This document shows positions 21,128 through 33,825 of a stretch of 64,000 bases of DNA, piece after piece (position 1 is the stretch's first letter; each line of letters opens with the position of its first letter). The DNA lies in the NCBI GenBank assembly GCA_030280995.1, contig JASXTE010000010.1, forward strand, positions 22,886,823-22,950,822, given 5' to 3'. The notes beneath the pieces were generated by a model. The model saw only the letters and a list, made by a program, of their open reading frames with translations, had not been told where the DNA came from and ran no database searches. Both the position numbers and the translations under genes were made by a program. This DNA is from Hemileia vastatrix (Eukaryota; Basidiomycota; Pucciniomycetes; Pucciniales; Zaghouaniaceae).

Positions 21128-21863
21128 TGTCAGCCAGGCTACTAGACTTACACAGTAAATAATTAATTATTTACTAGAGTAGAGCTACATCTTTACCTCT
21201 CATTTTATTAGTTATACTTACTTTATAAATTACTTATAATATTTTTAACTAATTAATAAGTAAAATGAAGTAAATATATAATTCTAATGTTGTCTCATTT
21301 TTTATTCCATGACAGCATCCTCATGACAGCTGAAAAGTAAACTAAAATATGAAAATACTAAATATTAAAATCAAATATTTCTATTTTACTTTGATATATA
21401 CAGAAACTTAAATAAATCAAATAATTTAAAATTAAATATACAGATAAATACTGTATATGAGTACATTCTTGGTAGAACAACTTTAAATATTGGAAATTTC
21501 TATCTGTGGGATTTTTCTTTATCTAATACTCATGTATGTAGAATTGTGGTTCTGTAGTTTCTCTCCTTTTTGCCTATATAAGGCCTCTCAATCTGGCTGT
21601 TTTTAATTCATTCCATACTTACTTTACATTTAAATATTTTATACACAAATCAATCTATTACTACTATTTACCAGCTTAGTATTTACATCTGCTTATTTCT
21701 AAGACTTTAAAGTAATAATAAAAATAATCTTTTTACCTTTTCATTGAGTAATAACATATAAAGAAATAAATACATACCTATCTTGAAATCTTGAGTCTTC
21801 CTTCACCTTTCATTGCTGTTGGAAGACCAAAAAATCTTATAGACTAAAAGAAACCCCTTGAAA
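21128..21863 (+). repeat. Element C 3' LTR
   Basis: 736 bp, TGTCAGCCAGGCTACTAGAC to CCCCTTGAAA, matching the 5' copy. 21864-22433 after it is AT-rich with no gene. It may include the displaced remainder of element B's LTR. Confidence 0.85.
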
Positions 21864-22433
21864 TTAACCCTCTAATACAAGGTTTATTTTAATTGTTAGA
21901 AATGTTCCCTAAATTTTCCCTATTTTCACTGAATTCCCTTTAGAAATCCTCATTTTCCTCCCAGTCAGGAGTAGCATTTCATAAGAAAATTTACCTTAGT
22001 AATTTTCAGCAAGTCATCTAAAATATGTAGCAAATTGACTATCATAGTAAGGGAACTAGTGAGAGATAAGTATTATCTGTACTGATCACTTATTTTTACT
22101 AACCAAAATAATATTTATATCTTAAAGTTTTTGATATATTTTAGTTTATAAGGGGAAAAAAAATTCCACAAATAAGGATAAAAGCATATTAATTTATATT
22201 TAATAAAAGGTATAAAGAAAGGATGAGGCTGCAGGGGTTTACCCAAGGTGTCAGCTTTTATGGTAGATAGAGGAAGTTTTGAAGGATTAAATTTTTTAAA
22301 AAGTAAATCATTAGATAAATATAAAAATATAAAGACATTTTATGTAGTATTTTATTTATTCAACTCTCTCTTTAAAAAGATATAAATATACTTATTTAAT
22401 TTATTGTATCACTTAATTATAAAGTAAAAATTA

Positions 22434-22863
22434 GGGGATATCAATGTTCAGGGATCTGCAATTAAATTAATTGCATATAAAAATCCTTATACCCCAATTA
22501 TCTTCTGCAATTATTTTTGCCAATAATTGGGTTATTAGACACTTTACTTGTCAATTTTCACCTCTTATCCAAAATTTTTTTACTCAATTTTTCATGACCA
22601 CATCTTGGCCTACTTTCATTCATAACATCTACAATTATATGTCATATGACTTGCATACAAATCAATCATGGATGTGATGAGTTTGAGATCAGTAATTAGG
22701 AATGGAATTTGGGGTATAAGAGGTAGGATAATGCATTATCGTGGATTCCTTATTCACTAGCCCTAGGGCTAATGGATAAGAATCTTCCGCAATTAATAAT
22801 TTTGGATCGGAACAAAAAAAATTCCTAATACCTAATTGCGGATCCCTGAACATTGATACCCCC
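22434..22863. mobile_element. 430-bp MITE with TA flanks (Tc1/mariner-like)
   Basis: Both ends are flanked by TA (22432-22433 and 22864-22865). The termini match over 31 bp with about two differences: GGGGATATCAATGTTCAGGG on the left and GGGGGTATCAATGTTCAGGG inverted on the right. An internal palindrome-like CTAGCCCTAGGGCTA lies near 22760. No transposase is encoded, so it is non-autonomous. Confidence 0.85.
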
Positions 22864-22989
22864 TATTATAATTATAAGGAATTTAATTTAAATAAAATAT
22901 TATTGAAATGAATTTATTGGTAAAAAATTGTTATTGTAAAATGAGATGATCAAAAACAACACAATTAAAGCATCTTTTATAAAAAAAGT

Positions 22990-24093
22990 AAATAAAATGT
23001 GAAATTGTTGAAGTAAAAAATTTCCTGTGAGGAACTGATAAGAAAATGAACGTGAATAAAAATAATTGAATGAAAATAAAACAAACTTTAATTAATTAAT
23101 TTAAAAATAAATTAAACATTGAAAAAAAAATTGAGTTAAATTAATACAAATAAGATTTAACAAAAATAATGAAAAATCAAACTTTTATTAAACCAAGATA
23201 AGAAATGAAATTTATAATAAATAAATGCTTCATAAGATTTAATAAACACCCTTAATGTCTCAGAGAGAAACCTTAACTATCTCTTGCTCTCCCTGGCCCC
23301 ACTATAGCAAACTTCAAGCTAGGTCTGAGCTCCAGTAAATACAGTGAGCTTAGATCTACAAATTTGCCACAATTATTATTAATTTTTAACCCAATGGATT
23401 AAATAAAAATAACATGAATTTTAATTTAATGCAAAGAAATTGAGTTAACAGAATAAAAAAATTACTTAAAGAAGTAAATTTATTCCAAATTTTATAAGTT
23501 TAAGTAAGTTTAAGAAATATAGCAAATTAGTAAAATAATAAATTATATTACTTAATGAAATTAAAATTTTAATTTTGTAATATTTTCAATAATTAAATCA
23601 AAAATTATTGATTTAATTTCTTTATCAGTACAGTTTACATATCTTAAATAAGTTACTGGCTGACACAAGGCCTTTCTATAGGCAAGGGGCCCTCTGAAGC
23701 ACCAAAAATGTATATGAAAAAAGGTGTAACAATTACTAATTATAAAAATATTAAATGTTTCAGCCTTACTCCCCACAATTACCAATTAGTAATAAATATA
23801 GCAATTAAAACATAAAAATATATGAATTTAAATGAAAAAAGGTGAAAAATAAAGAAATAACCCAATTTAGTTATAAGAATTTAATTAAAATGAAACACTG
23901 GATTAATTTGTAGTAAAGTCTTAAAACAATTTCACTGTTTTCTTTCACTGGTAAATGGATTTTATTAACCATTTGAAGACAAAAAAGTGCACTCAATTTG
24001 TAATTAATAACTATTTACATAAGATCTAAGTCATTCCATAATACTTATTTATTAAGTATTGTTTCCTCAGTTTGTTAACTCAGCTTGCTGAAA
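22990..24093 (-). repeat. Relic LTR of the C/D/F lineage (approximate)
   Basis: Near 23670-23700 the minus strand reads GCTTCAGAGGGCCCCTTGCC then TATAG, aligning with D's promoter block (GCTTCAGAGGACCCATTGCC then TATAAAAG). A possible LTR start (minus) is TTTCAGCAAGCTGAG at 24093. The lower limit was not found. 24094-24590 after it holds nothing I can identify. Confidence 0.45.
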
Positions 24094-24590
24094 AGAGTGC
24101 CATAGTGGGATGTGAGGAAATTTGACATGGGTGTGCCATTTCATTCTGAGAGAAAATGTGCTTTGGGAATTTCATCCCACCAATAATCCTACAAATAACT
24201 AAGTAAATCTGAATAATTTAGAAAAACTGAAAAATTCTAAAATATCTCTCTAAAACTTAACAGTTCATAAACCAGTCCCTAGACATGAAACATATAGAAA
24301 ATGATAAGATATTTTCTGTTAAAAAACACTCAAGTCCCAGAGCAAAACTCATTGGGTGAAAGACACACAAAAAAACCAGCAGATATGACAAAACTACAAG
24401 AAAACCCCAAAAAACCACCAAACACAGAATCACCAAATAATCATTAAATCATAAAGTTAGAATAAGATCCTCATTGATTTGGGAATTCCAACCATGTATC
24501 TAGAACATCAACTCTTGGCCTATGACACAGAAAAAGCTAATCTCACTATAAATCTAAAAAATCACTACATTCCAATAAGGGGTGTCAAAC

Positions 24591-26078
24591 TTTCAGACTG
24601 GATATTCCCGGGACTGAGTAAAAATTGCTCGTAAATTATTTTAAACACATGTATTAAAAATGGGCACAATAAGTAAAGGTATACAAGATGTATACATATG
24701 TGAAATTAAGGATTTAATACAATATATGCTATCATAATACCTTATATACACACATATATCCATCTTTTACAGGTCTTATGTACTTAATATTAAGTTGGAA
24801 TATGTTAGGTTAATCTTAAGAACCTCAAAAATATGGTTAAAGAATTTTTAAGTAGATTTAAAGGTATTTTTCATTGTTTTATTGAAATAATAAGAATTGT
24901 GCTTTAAATCACTTAAAAGTTGAATATATGCACTATAAATTTAATAATATTGTAAATGCCCCTTAAAAGATTAATTTGTCTTAATTAGGAATATTACTTT
25001 GGCTACTTTAATGTATTAAAATAAAAATTTCAAAATTGATGTTTTTTAAGCCAGAAATGGCTTCTGTGTACTGGCCACATACTTCCTGCATTTGTCCCAC
25101 ATGAATAGCTTCATTTTGAGCAAAGTTAGATATTTCACACAATAATTACCCCACATTGTACACCCTATATGTGGAAACACGCTAAAATAAGTTATAGGTG
25201 CTTATTTAGTGTCCTCATTTCAGTATTAGTGTATTGACCACATTATATGCACTAATTTCATTAATAACCTTAAGATTGGTGCCTAGAATTCACTACCATG
25301 CTTAAAATTTCCTATTTAGTTGGGGATTTACCCATGCAAGCACCTGCCAAGAGTCTGCATTCAGCTACCCCACATTTCACCTCTTATTTTGGGTTTCTCA
25401 ATGGTTTCTCAGGAAATATTGGTCATATTTAGATGGGGATTTCACATATCAATTTGGAATAATTAGTCCTTTCATTTATACTGTTGGTACCCCTTAATTA
25501 TGTGTTATATTTAGTACTTCTATTTCATTTTTAGTCTTTTATTATAAGGTATTACATGCATATACTCCCTTTTTGGTTTCTTCTTTTATTTTGATGGATT
25601 ATACCTATTATTTCAGGATGTCGGATTGTGATATTACTCTTCTTGTGTTATTGGTTAATCCTTAGGTTGATGAGCATGTGTACTTACTAGATTGAGGTGT
25701 CATTGGCTGTGTATAGGATTTGGAAACCAGGGGAAAACATTGGGACATTATTTGGTATAAAACAAGGGGGTTATTGGTCTTGTTTTCTAAATTCTTTCTC
25801 ATTAAAATTAAAACAGGTAACCAATAAAATTACAATACATTTCATTAGTAATATTAAAAGTCTTTGTATAGTGTTTGAATTATTACCCCTATTATTATGC
25901 CAACTATAAACTCTAAACCATTTATCATTATTGAGATTAAATTACTGAGACCCTTATATTGAATTATATTTTACTACCTATTGGATTTGTACTACATTAT
26001 TCATATAGGACTATTAAAATATTCTAGACAACTTTCTAATCAAGCTATTCATGTCTCTGTACTTAACTCAGCCTGAAA
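24591..26078 (+). repeat. Element F 5' LTR
   Basis: Begins TTTCAGACTGGATATTCCC and ends ...CTCAGCCTGAAA, about 1.49 kb. A TATA-like GGTATAAAAC lies near 25756. The small ORF at 25697-25909 falls across this promoter and is not credible. Confidence 0.75.
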
Positions 26079-26093
26079 ATTGGGGGACTTTCC
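26079..26093 (+). promoter_or_regulatory. Post-LTR motif, candidate primer site (F)
   Basis: ATTGGGGGACTTTCC sits directly after the LTR, in the position and form of the motif in C and D. Confidence 0.4.
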
Positions 26094-26475
26094 TCAAGAA
26101 TTCTGTTGGTTATCTTCCAGTAAGTAAAAATTTAAGAAAGGCTACAAGTAAATTAAATATCTATAAAAATATTTGGATTAATTAAAAAGGGTTGTGGTCA
26201 CTACATATAGTGATTTCAGAAAAATAAGCCCAGTTATATAATAAAATTGTGATATTTAATCAACAATTTTACTTCTAATTAAACATAAATTATTCTTAGT
26301 AAAGATCTGTTAATAGACCAATTAAATTTGTAATCTTTTCAGTTAATAAACCAAATAATAAAAACTTATTAATTGATTCCTTTTAACAGGACTTTTAATA
26401 CTTTTTTCTTGTTTTTAAAACTCATTTAATATTTAAAAAGAAAATTACTGACAAAATTCTTTTTTCAATATCAAA

Positions 26476-28870
26476 CATGGCTAAATTTTTAGACCTCTTG
26501 GATTAAGTGACCACATAAAAGCATATTTGACTTTGGGAACTTATACATTCACTATAGAACCTACAAGTGATTAATTGACTTAAGTAGTGTTAAAAAATAC
26601 TGATAAAACTTTTACTGAAGTTTTTAAAACTTATATCTGCATTTATTGATTAAGTTCCACTTGCAACATGTAAGAAAAAGGTGAAATTTAGAGTAATGAG
26701 GTAAAGCCTTACAATTTTAGATCTAGAGCTGATAAACCTCTTACAGAATATTCAAATGAAGAAATAAGAATCTCCAAAAAACAGCAACACTCTTAAATAG
26801 ACTATAGAGGTAAAGGAAAAACTTTTAAACCAAATCTCAATAAAGAAGTCAAGAAAAAATTTAAAAGAGTAAATTCATTCCCTATCCTCACTTCTAAACA
26901 ACCTAACAGTGAAATTCAAAAACATGTTGGACCAGATGAACAATCTGCAAAAGAGAGCAGCTCAAGGATTCATAGAAGTAAATCAAGCTCTGGTAGGCCT
27001 CAAATCTAAATATACCACCATAGTCAACAACCCTTCCACTTTTCTATCAGCAGTACTTACAGCTCCAAATCAATAAGAGGAGCAAAATATTAAAGTAAGA
27101 AAATGTAAATTCGACTGGTAATCTCAGAACTAAATCCATCCTACTCATCAGAGATACAGCAATAACCCTTACAGGGGAAAGGGAAAGAGAGGACAGGGAA
27201 GTGGAATAAGACCTTTTTAAGTCATCCATCTTCTAATAATCAATTATATAATACTAATAATGAAATACTCATAGGTAATGAAATTGATAAGAATGTATTG
27301 AATATAATTGATAAGGATCTTAAGGATTTTTCATTTGAAAATAGTATTATATATTTATCTTTACACAATAAAAATGTATATAGTTTTATTGAAAACAAGG
27401 ATAATACTAAGAAAATTGAAATCAAACCAAATGAATCAAGTCTTGAGACCAACAATAATGATGATTCTTCTTAGTTAAACACAGATAAAATTGAATATTT
27501 TATGAAAGAAAATACAATGGAATCAAAAATCATAAGTAAATTATTATTAAGAATTGAAAGATTGGAAGAATTCTCTAGAGAGTCCAACAATAATACAGAA
27601 AGTGTATTAGTAAACCTTACAAAATCATTGAGTGCTACTTTCAATAAATTAAATATAATTGAAAATTTAAATAAGGAATTGTCCAATGAAAATCAGAAAT
27701 TAGACTCTGAGATTTAGAATTTATACAGTTAATTAGAACATTCTCAAAATATTATGGCTACAATTTAGGGACGGATAAAATTGTCTTTTTCAAATGTAAC
27801 TGATACTTTATCACATGTAACTTTAATAAAAGATAGATTACAGATATTAGAAATAGAATTGGCTAATATTTTGAAAAATACTGACAAAATAAATGACAAC
27901 ACCTCTTATGTGAAAAAAATACCACTTTTTATGAAAAATTCATATGAAAAACCATTGATTGAAAAAATAATAGTGTCATGGACTCTGAGCGTAAAAAATA
28001 AGTAAAAGATGAAATACATGATCATCTATCCAAAGTAAGTGAATTACTAAATATTCCTCAGGTAAAGGAAATCAGAGCTAAGAAAAAAAACTGGCTTAAG
28101 TTAGATCAGTACTCTTCTGATGGGGATTCAAAAATCTGATTTGCAACAATTCATACAAAGAATCCATAACTTACAATTTTTATACAAATTACCTGATGAA
28201 GAAATTAAATTAAAATTGATATCTTTATTCATGTATGTGGCCTTATTATAGTTTGAATCTGTATTTAGTGAGGGAATTAATTACTTCTGGGATGTATGGA
28301 AGGAACTAATTGAAAGACAACTTGGTGTCCCAGAATCTAAAATCACTCAACAAAGATTGTATGAGAGAACCAGATATAATCCAAGTACTGGGGATAAACC
28401 AACAGTATTTTTTATGAATTTAATAAAAATCATGTAAGCCATTGATCTAAAAATGGATTATGATGAGGGGAAAGAGAAAATAATATATAAATTGCTTATA
28501 TCAGTTAGAGAAATTATTGTAGCTAGAACTAAAACCATCAGAGATACTTCTGGATTTATCAATATATGCAATGAAATATTATTGAACCAAAAATATGAAT
28601 CAAGGTATCATCATTATAAGAAAAATAATGAGGTATTAAAACCTACTACAAGTAAGTTACCAGTGGAGAAGAAAAGACCTATTTCTCATCTTGTCTCTAA
28701 GAATCAAGAAAGTAACACTTGCTAAAAATTTAATGAACCTTGGTTAAAAGGCCATACTTGCAAGAAGAGAATAAATGTTATTGAGACCTCACAAGATTCT
28801 GAACCCAGTAATCATGAAGATGAAAAGGATGATTCTTGTGAAGATTGTAAAAGTAACATTTCCTAAAGTG
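26476..28870 (+). pseudogene. gag: Element F gag region, decayed
   Basis: A start-like ATGGCTAAATTT is at 26476, matching element C's ATGGCTAAATTA. Open pieces follow in the order of D: 27250-27476 (acidic, LIGNEIDKNVLNIIDKDL), 27502-27717 (coiled coil, RIERLEEFSRESNNNTES), a capsid stretch from about 28090 to 28450 (LDQYSS... then FMYVALL with a stop for Trp), and 28453-28725. A broken knuckle follows, C-stop-KFNEPWLKGHTC, in which the second Cys is now Phe. Many stops; no product expected. Confidence 0.7.
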
Positions 28871-28884
28871 ATGAAGAAAATGAG

Positions 28885-31779
28885 TTGTTTGTATTAGAGC
28901 AAAATATTATGTTCCTGAGTGATGCAATGACTCCCACAGAGGCATCTTTAACTTCTACCGAGGAAGCTGAAATAATAAAAGATTCAAATCATGATACTTA
29001 TAAAATCACACCTATTAGAGCACCTGCTAAAATATATGGAAAAGATATGAATACCATTCTTGACACTGGGGCTTCAGGTAGTGTAGTTTCTCTTAATACA
29101 TCAATGAAACTTGATAGTAAGTATAAATAAAAACTAGAAACTGTAAAGGCAAAGAACTGGATAGTTTTTGGTTTAGCATCGTGTCCAATTGGTAAATTCA
29201 TACTTCTTTATTCTTTAAATATAATAATGAATATGTAAGAGCAATATTTAAATTTTTAATAATGGATAATAATAATTTAAGTGATTGGTTTATCATTTCA
29301 AATGATTAATTGACAAAATTTGGTATTAAACTAGATACTGCATATAGTTGCTTCACAATTTGAGTAAATGGGAAAAAAAATTTCTTAAAATTTAATTTAT
29401 TCCATTTTTTCTAAAGAAGAACAATTCAAAGGGGTAGAGATCCACCTCTGAAGTGGTTGAATTTGAAAATGAAATCCAAAAAGCCTCTTTGAGCCCTCAA
29501 CTCTCAAAGATTGAAGACAATATTTTGGGATTGATAAAATCTTATCCCATGGCATTTTCTCATGGTTCAAATGAGCTAGGATTTTTCAAATACCATGAGG
29601 TGAAAATCTCCTTAAGTTGTGATTTGTATAATATTCCTGGAAGCTTAAAAAAGAAACCTTACCCAGCTTTTCCTGCAAAAAGGAAAGACATTGAAGACAA
29701 AATTAAGATGTTGTTAGAAATGGTTAATGTTGAAAAAGTAGACACAACTCCTATGTATTGTGTTATTTCTCCTGTTTTAATCTCTTATGAAAAAGATAAG
29801 TCAAGATTATGTGGTAATTACAGAGCTATAAATATATTCACTGTAGATGATATTTACCCTCTTCCAAGGATAGTTTCTATCAATGCTACCTTACAAGAAG
29901 TAGAATATATTTCCTTTCTGGATGGAAACAAAGGTTACCATCAGATTCCTGTGGAAAATAAGTCCCAGAATTACTTACTCATAACCAAACACATTGATAT
30001 ATATAAATATGTGAGAAAGCCTTTTGGCCCAAAGAATGCCCCTCCAGTCTTCCAAAAATGGATGGATAGTGTTTCTCATCAGGAAATGGTTGAAGGATGG
30101 CTCTTAGTGTATATTGATGATATCATAATTTTTTAAAAACATATGATTAGCATTCAAATCACCTGAGAAGAGTATTTCAAAAAATAGATGAGATTAATAT
30201 GACCATTGCATTAAAGAAATGTATGTTTGGGTTTCAATCCTTGAGAGTACTTGGAAATGTTGTGACTGGCTTACAAATTTTTTTTGACAAGAATAAAGTG
30301 GTAGAAGTAAAAATATTTATATTCAGAAATATGTGAAAGATTTTCAAAACTTTCTAGCTATGTGTAGATATTAAAGGTAGTATATAAAAAACTACTGATC
30401 CATTTCAGCCCCTTCAAAAAACATTAATCAGGAAAAATGTGGCTTTAAGTTGAAATAATAAAGACAATATGCCTTTGTTAAATTAAAGAATTTTTAATGT
30501 CAGCTCCAAAATTGGGACTACCAGATTTTAAACTCCCCTTTATCTTGTACAGTGATGCAGGATTAACAGGGTTAGGTGCTTCTTTACAGCAAAAACAGAT
30601 AATAATTGGTAGATTATCTGAATTAGTTATCTGTTATATATATAGAACCTTAAAGAAAGCTGAATTAAGGTATGGTTCTACCCAACTGGAGGAATTTTTA
30701 GCTTTTTTGTGGGCCCTGGAGAAACTTCATTACTATCTGGAAGACCAGAAATTTGAACAGATTACATATTGAAGTGCATTAAATCATTACTAAAAATGAA
30801 AACACCAAATAGACACTTGTTTAGATGGAAAATAGTTGTACAAGTATACAATTGAAGGATGACAATCACTCACATATCTGGAACATTACATTCTAATGTG
30901 CATTTTTTATCCAGAAGTCCTTTGATAAATGATACTGAATACTCAGCTTATGTGCCCAAAAATGAGTTAATACATATATTTGAGATTTATATATTGAATT
31001 TGGAGGAACAATTTATGCAAAAAATATTAGAAAATTATTCATCTGATAAAGATATGTCTAAATTATCAATCATCTTAAATGATCTAAAAAATTTCTCAAT
31101 GAGTGCATTAATTAAAACTTTACCTCCAAAGTATAAAAATGCATTGGAAAAAGGTAAATTTTCAATTGAAGATGGATACATATATTACAGAAAAAAGCTA
31201 AGTAATGTAATATTTATACCTCCATCTATGAAAGAGTTAATGTTAAGTACTTGCCATGATGAAATCTTAGCTGTCCATTTTGATTTTAACAGAACATTAA
31301 CTAGAGTTAAAAACAAAGCCTGGTGGATAAACATGAAAGAATATGTGAAAAAATACATTGTCACATATGACTTTTGCAAAAAATCTAAAGTATTAACTGG
31401 GAGTAGAGCTGGGTTGTTACAAAAAATGGAGCAGCCAAAAGCCCCATGGGAAGTTATAAACATTGACTTTTTAGCTGGCTTTCCATTAGCAGGAAAAGAA
31501 AGCTTCAATTATTTCTGGGTAATTGTGGATAGACTAAGAAAAAAGTGTAGGTTTATTCCTACCCATAAAGAGGTATCTGCAAAAAACTTGGCATTGATAT
31601 GTTGGACACAAATGATGAATACTGCTGGGTTCCCCAAAGCCATTATCTCTGAAAGAGACCCAAAATTTACTTCATAATTCTTGAAATATTTGATGGAAGT
31701 ATCAGGTTGTCAATAGAAATTGTCTACAGCACACCATCCACAAACCAATGTGCTGGCTGAGAGAATGATACAGACTCTG
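28885..31779 (+). pseudogene. pol: Element F pol, 5' part up to the element G insertion
   Basis: Protease (28885-29130) has ILDTGASGSVVS. RT (29453-30136) has KKKPYPAFPAKRKDIEDKIK, LDGNKGYHQIPVE and the intact box YIDDIIIF, then a stop and frame change. RNase H is at 30497-30772 (LYSDAGLTGLGASLQQKQ). Integrase (30859-31677) has the zinc region HDEILAVHFDFNRT...CKKSK, with one His now Val, and the core NIDFLAGFPLAGKE. It ends at AERMIQTL, exactly where element G begins after CTCTG. The reading resumes at 39833. Confidence 0.8.
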
Positions 31780-32589
31780 TGTTATGCGCCACGTGACACT
31801 TGAGGCAAATAAAGCTCATTAAATCAATAATACAGAGGTCTAAATCCATACTCAAAGCGCAGAAAGCGATTCTACATTGCAAATGAAACTTTCCTTTGTG
31901 TACTCACTATTCAACCCCGCTAATCTAAAATTTAAATCTAAATTAGTCAATCTCTCAATAGTGTGTTTAGTCTTTTCTTCGATAAGCGATGCACAGTGCA
32001 ATAGTCAATGCAATATTCCGCTAAAAGGTTTATTAAGTATCTGTGGGTTATTAACAGGGGTAGTGAGCATGGATGGGATGGTTAGTGGAGGATTTAAGGG
32101 TTAACAGATGTTAGTGAGGAGGGTCCAGGTGTAACGGGTGTATTTTCTGAGGTCTGTGGTGTGCAGAATGATGGAGGATATGAGGTCAATGTGAGGAGGA
32201 GTAATGGATATAAAAGGGGTTGGATTTTGGTTCAACATTTCTTTAGAATTAAATTATAAAACATATCTATAGTTAATAGTGGTAAAAGCTTCAAGTTAAA
32301 TCATTATTATTGTACATTTCCTTATTTTCTCAGTATACATTTCTAAAAAACTTAAATCTTTGATTATTGAGTTTACAGCCCTTTGTGAGATCCTAAGAAT
32401 ATTAATATTACCTTTAAATTATATTGATATTCTTATCAGACATATCTCAAAGCAGTAGCTCTTCCTTTGACTCACCTTCAAATCACTTCCTCAAACATTT
32501 CCTCTGGGCTTCGAAGAAGTTTCTAAACTTCTCCCTTCATCTCACTTTCAGGAACACCCTTGACCTTGTGCGTAGGACGTCCGGTGACA
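31780..32589 (+). repeat. Element G 5' LTR
   Basis: TGTTATGCGCCACGTGACAC to ...CGTAGGACGTCCGGTGACA. It differs from the 3' LTR mainly by C/T and G/A changes (for example TGTTATGCGCC against TGTCACGCACC). The TATA box is at 32209-32216. ORFs inside both LTRs (31877-32104 and 39136-39342) are copies of the same incidental frame. Confidence 0.95.
32209..32258 (+). promoter_or_regulatory. Element G promoter and self-priming 5' transcript end
   Basis: TATAAAAG (32209-32216) is followed 29 nt later by AGAATTAAATTATA (32245-32258). That is where transcription would be expected to start, and the sequence is fully complementary to the site after the LTR at 32591-32604. Confidence 0.65.
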
Positions 32590-32590
32590 G

Positions 32591-32604
32591 TATAATTTAA
32601 TTCT
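32591..32604 (+). promoter_or_regulatory. Self-complementary primer site of element G
   Basis: TATAATTTAATTCT begins 2 nt after the LTR end. It pairs perfectly over 14 nt with 32245-32258 in the LTR (and with its 3' LTR counterpart near 39483). No tRNA-type TGG site is present. This is the geometry of Tf1/sushi elements, where the folded 5' end of the RNA primes its own reverse transcription. The AT-only nature of most of the match tempers confidence. Confidence 0.6.
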
Positions 32605-32665
32605 CCATAGTTCTCATTCTTTGCACTACTGCGTCATTTTTCAGGTGTTTCTAAATTCTTTTAAA

Positions 32666-33810
32666 ATGATAACTTTTCAACGCACTCCTCCTACGGGCGC
32701 TACTACTAGGGCTCAGTCCAGAGGCAGACCAACAGCCAACAGCTACACGGCCTGTTTCCCGCACTCACTCTCTGGAACCTCTCAACCTTAGGGAACAGGG
32801 ACACTCAGTCCAATCTGTAGAAGACATCCCCCAGGATTTTGATGATTCTAGCGAGGAAGAAGAAGGAGAGGATACAATGCATGAGGCACCATCTGCCCCT
32901 GCTAGTCACCCTTCAGAACCTGGACCATCTAATTCTCTGGAAGACTTCATGAGACTTTTCATGAAAACCCTTTCAAATCCAACATCTTCAGAGGGATCAA
33001 AATTCAAAACTCCTTCCATGAAATCTCCTGATAAATTCAATGGAAAACATCCAGACAGATTGTGCCCCTTCTTGCAAACCTGCAAGCTCCTGTTCCATAA
33101 CGACCGATCAAAGGTTGTTTACGCTTCTTCATTCCTAGCCAGAAAAGCAGCAATGTGTTTTGAACCTTATCTTCTCATGCTCTCTTTGACAGAAACCCAC
33201 TTACTCATTAATAACTGGAAAAAGTTTAAAGACCAACTTTTTAGGTTGTTTGGTGACCCTAATGAAACTGACAATGCAGAAATTGAACTCGATTTCCGCC
33301 GCATGAGTGATAATGGTAAAGCCTCTGAATATATCTCGAACTTCAGAGCACTTCAAACTCAAGTAGGTTGGAATGATGCTGCCCTCAAGTATCATTTCAA
33401 AAAGGGACTTCCTTTGAGGATTCTGAATCAATTAAATATTCATGGTCAAAAGATGACTAATTTAACGGATTCAATAGATCGAACCCTCGAACTCAACGTC
33501 CTTTACCAAGGACAACTACAACATCGTCGATACACCAACAAATCTCAAGGCCTAAATTTTAACCAGGACCTTCTTCACACCCAGGGCCAACTCAATCCAA
33601 ACCCAATAAGGGAAAGGACAAACCTTGACCGAAAAGCTTGACCCCAGGCAATATCAGTAAGGTACTGGATCCAAAAGGGGAACTTAAAGAAGCTGAGAGG
33701 AAAAGACAAGCAGATAATGGGTTATGTATGTATTGTGGGGGTAAGCACAAGCTAGAAGATTGTATAAAGTTGAAGGAAAGAGAAGGTACTAGTTCAAGGT
33801 CAAAAAACTA
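32666..33810 (+). pseudogene. gag: Element G gag, frame-disrupted
   Basis: A start at 32666 (MITFQRTPPTGATTRAQSRG) runs into a 7-bp direct duplication CCAACAG (32729-32735 and 32736-32742). The frame changes there. The acidic linker and capsid then follow (32877-33641: FKTPSMKSPDKFNGKHPDRL, then WKKFKDQLFRLFGDPNETDN). Another -1 change near 33637 leads to a knuckle, CMYCGGKHKLEDC (about 33729-33767). Capsid plus CX2CX3HX4C knuckle is the usual Gag of Tf1-like chromoviruses. It would need two frame corrections. Confidence 0.8.
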
Positions 33811-33825
33811 GTAGATACTTTACTT

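Larger units (their letters stand above)
10985..21863 (+). mobile_element. Element C: decayed chromovirus with two nested solo LTRs
   Basis: LTRs at 10985-12902 and 21128-21863 enclose a gag/pol order identical to element D. Flanks are TTATC on the left (10980-10984) and TTAAC on the right (21864-21868), a probable mutated 5-bp duplication. The 5' LTR and the integrase region are each split by a 1177-bp solo LTR. Multiple stops and frame changes show it is old. Confidence 0.85.

Noticed and set aside
27502..28005. Coiled-coil frames considered as host genes
   Set aside because: Order and context match the coiled-coil part of Gag in the related element D; they are element F remnants.
31877..32104. 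75-codon frame also found at 39136-39342
   Set aside because: Inside the two LTRs of element G and upstream of the TATA box; incidental.
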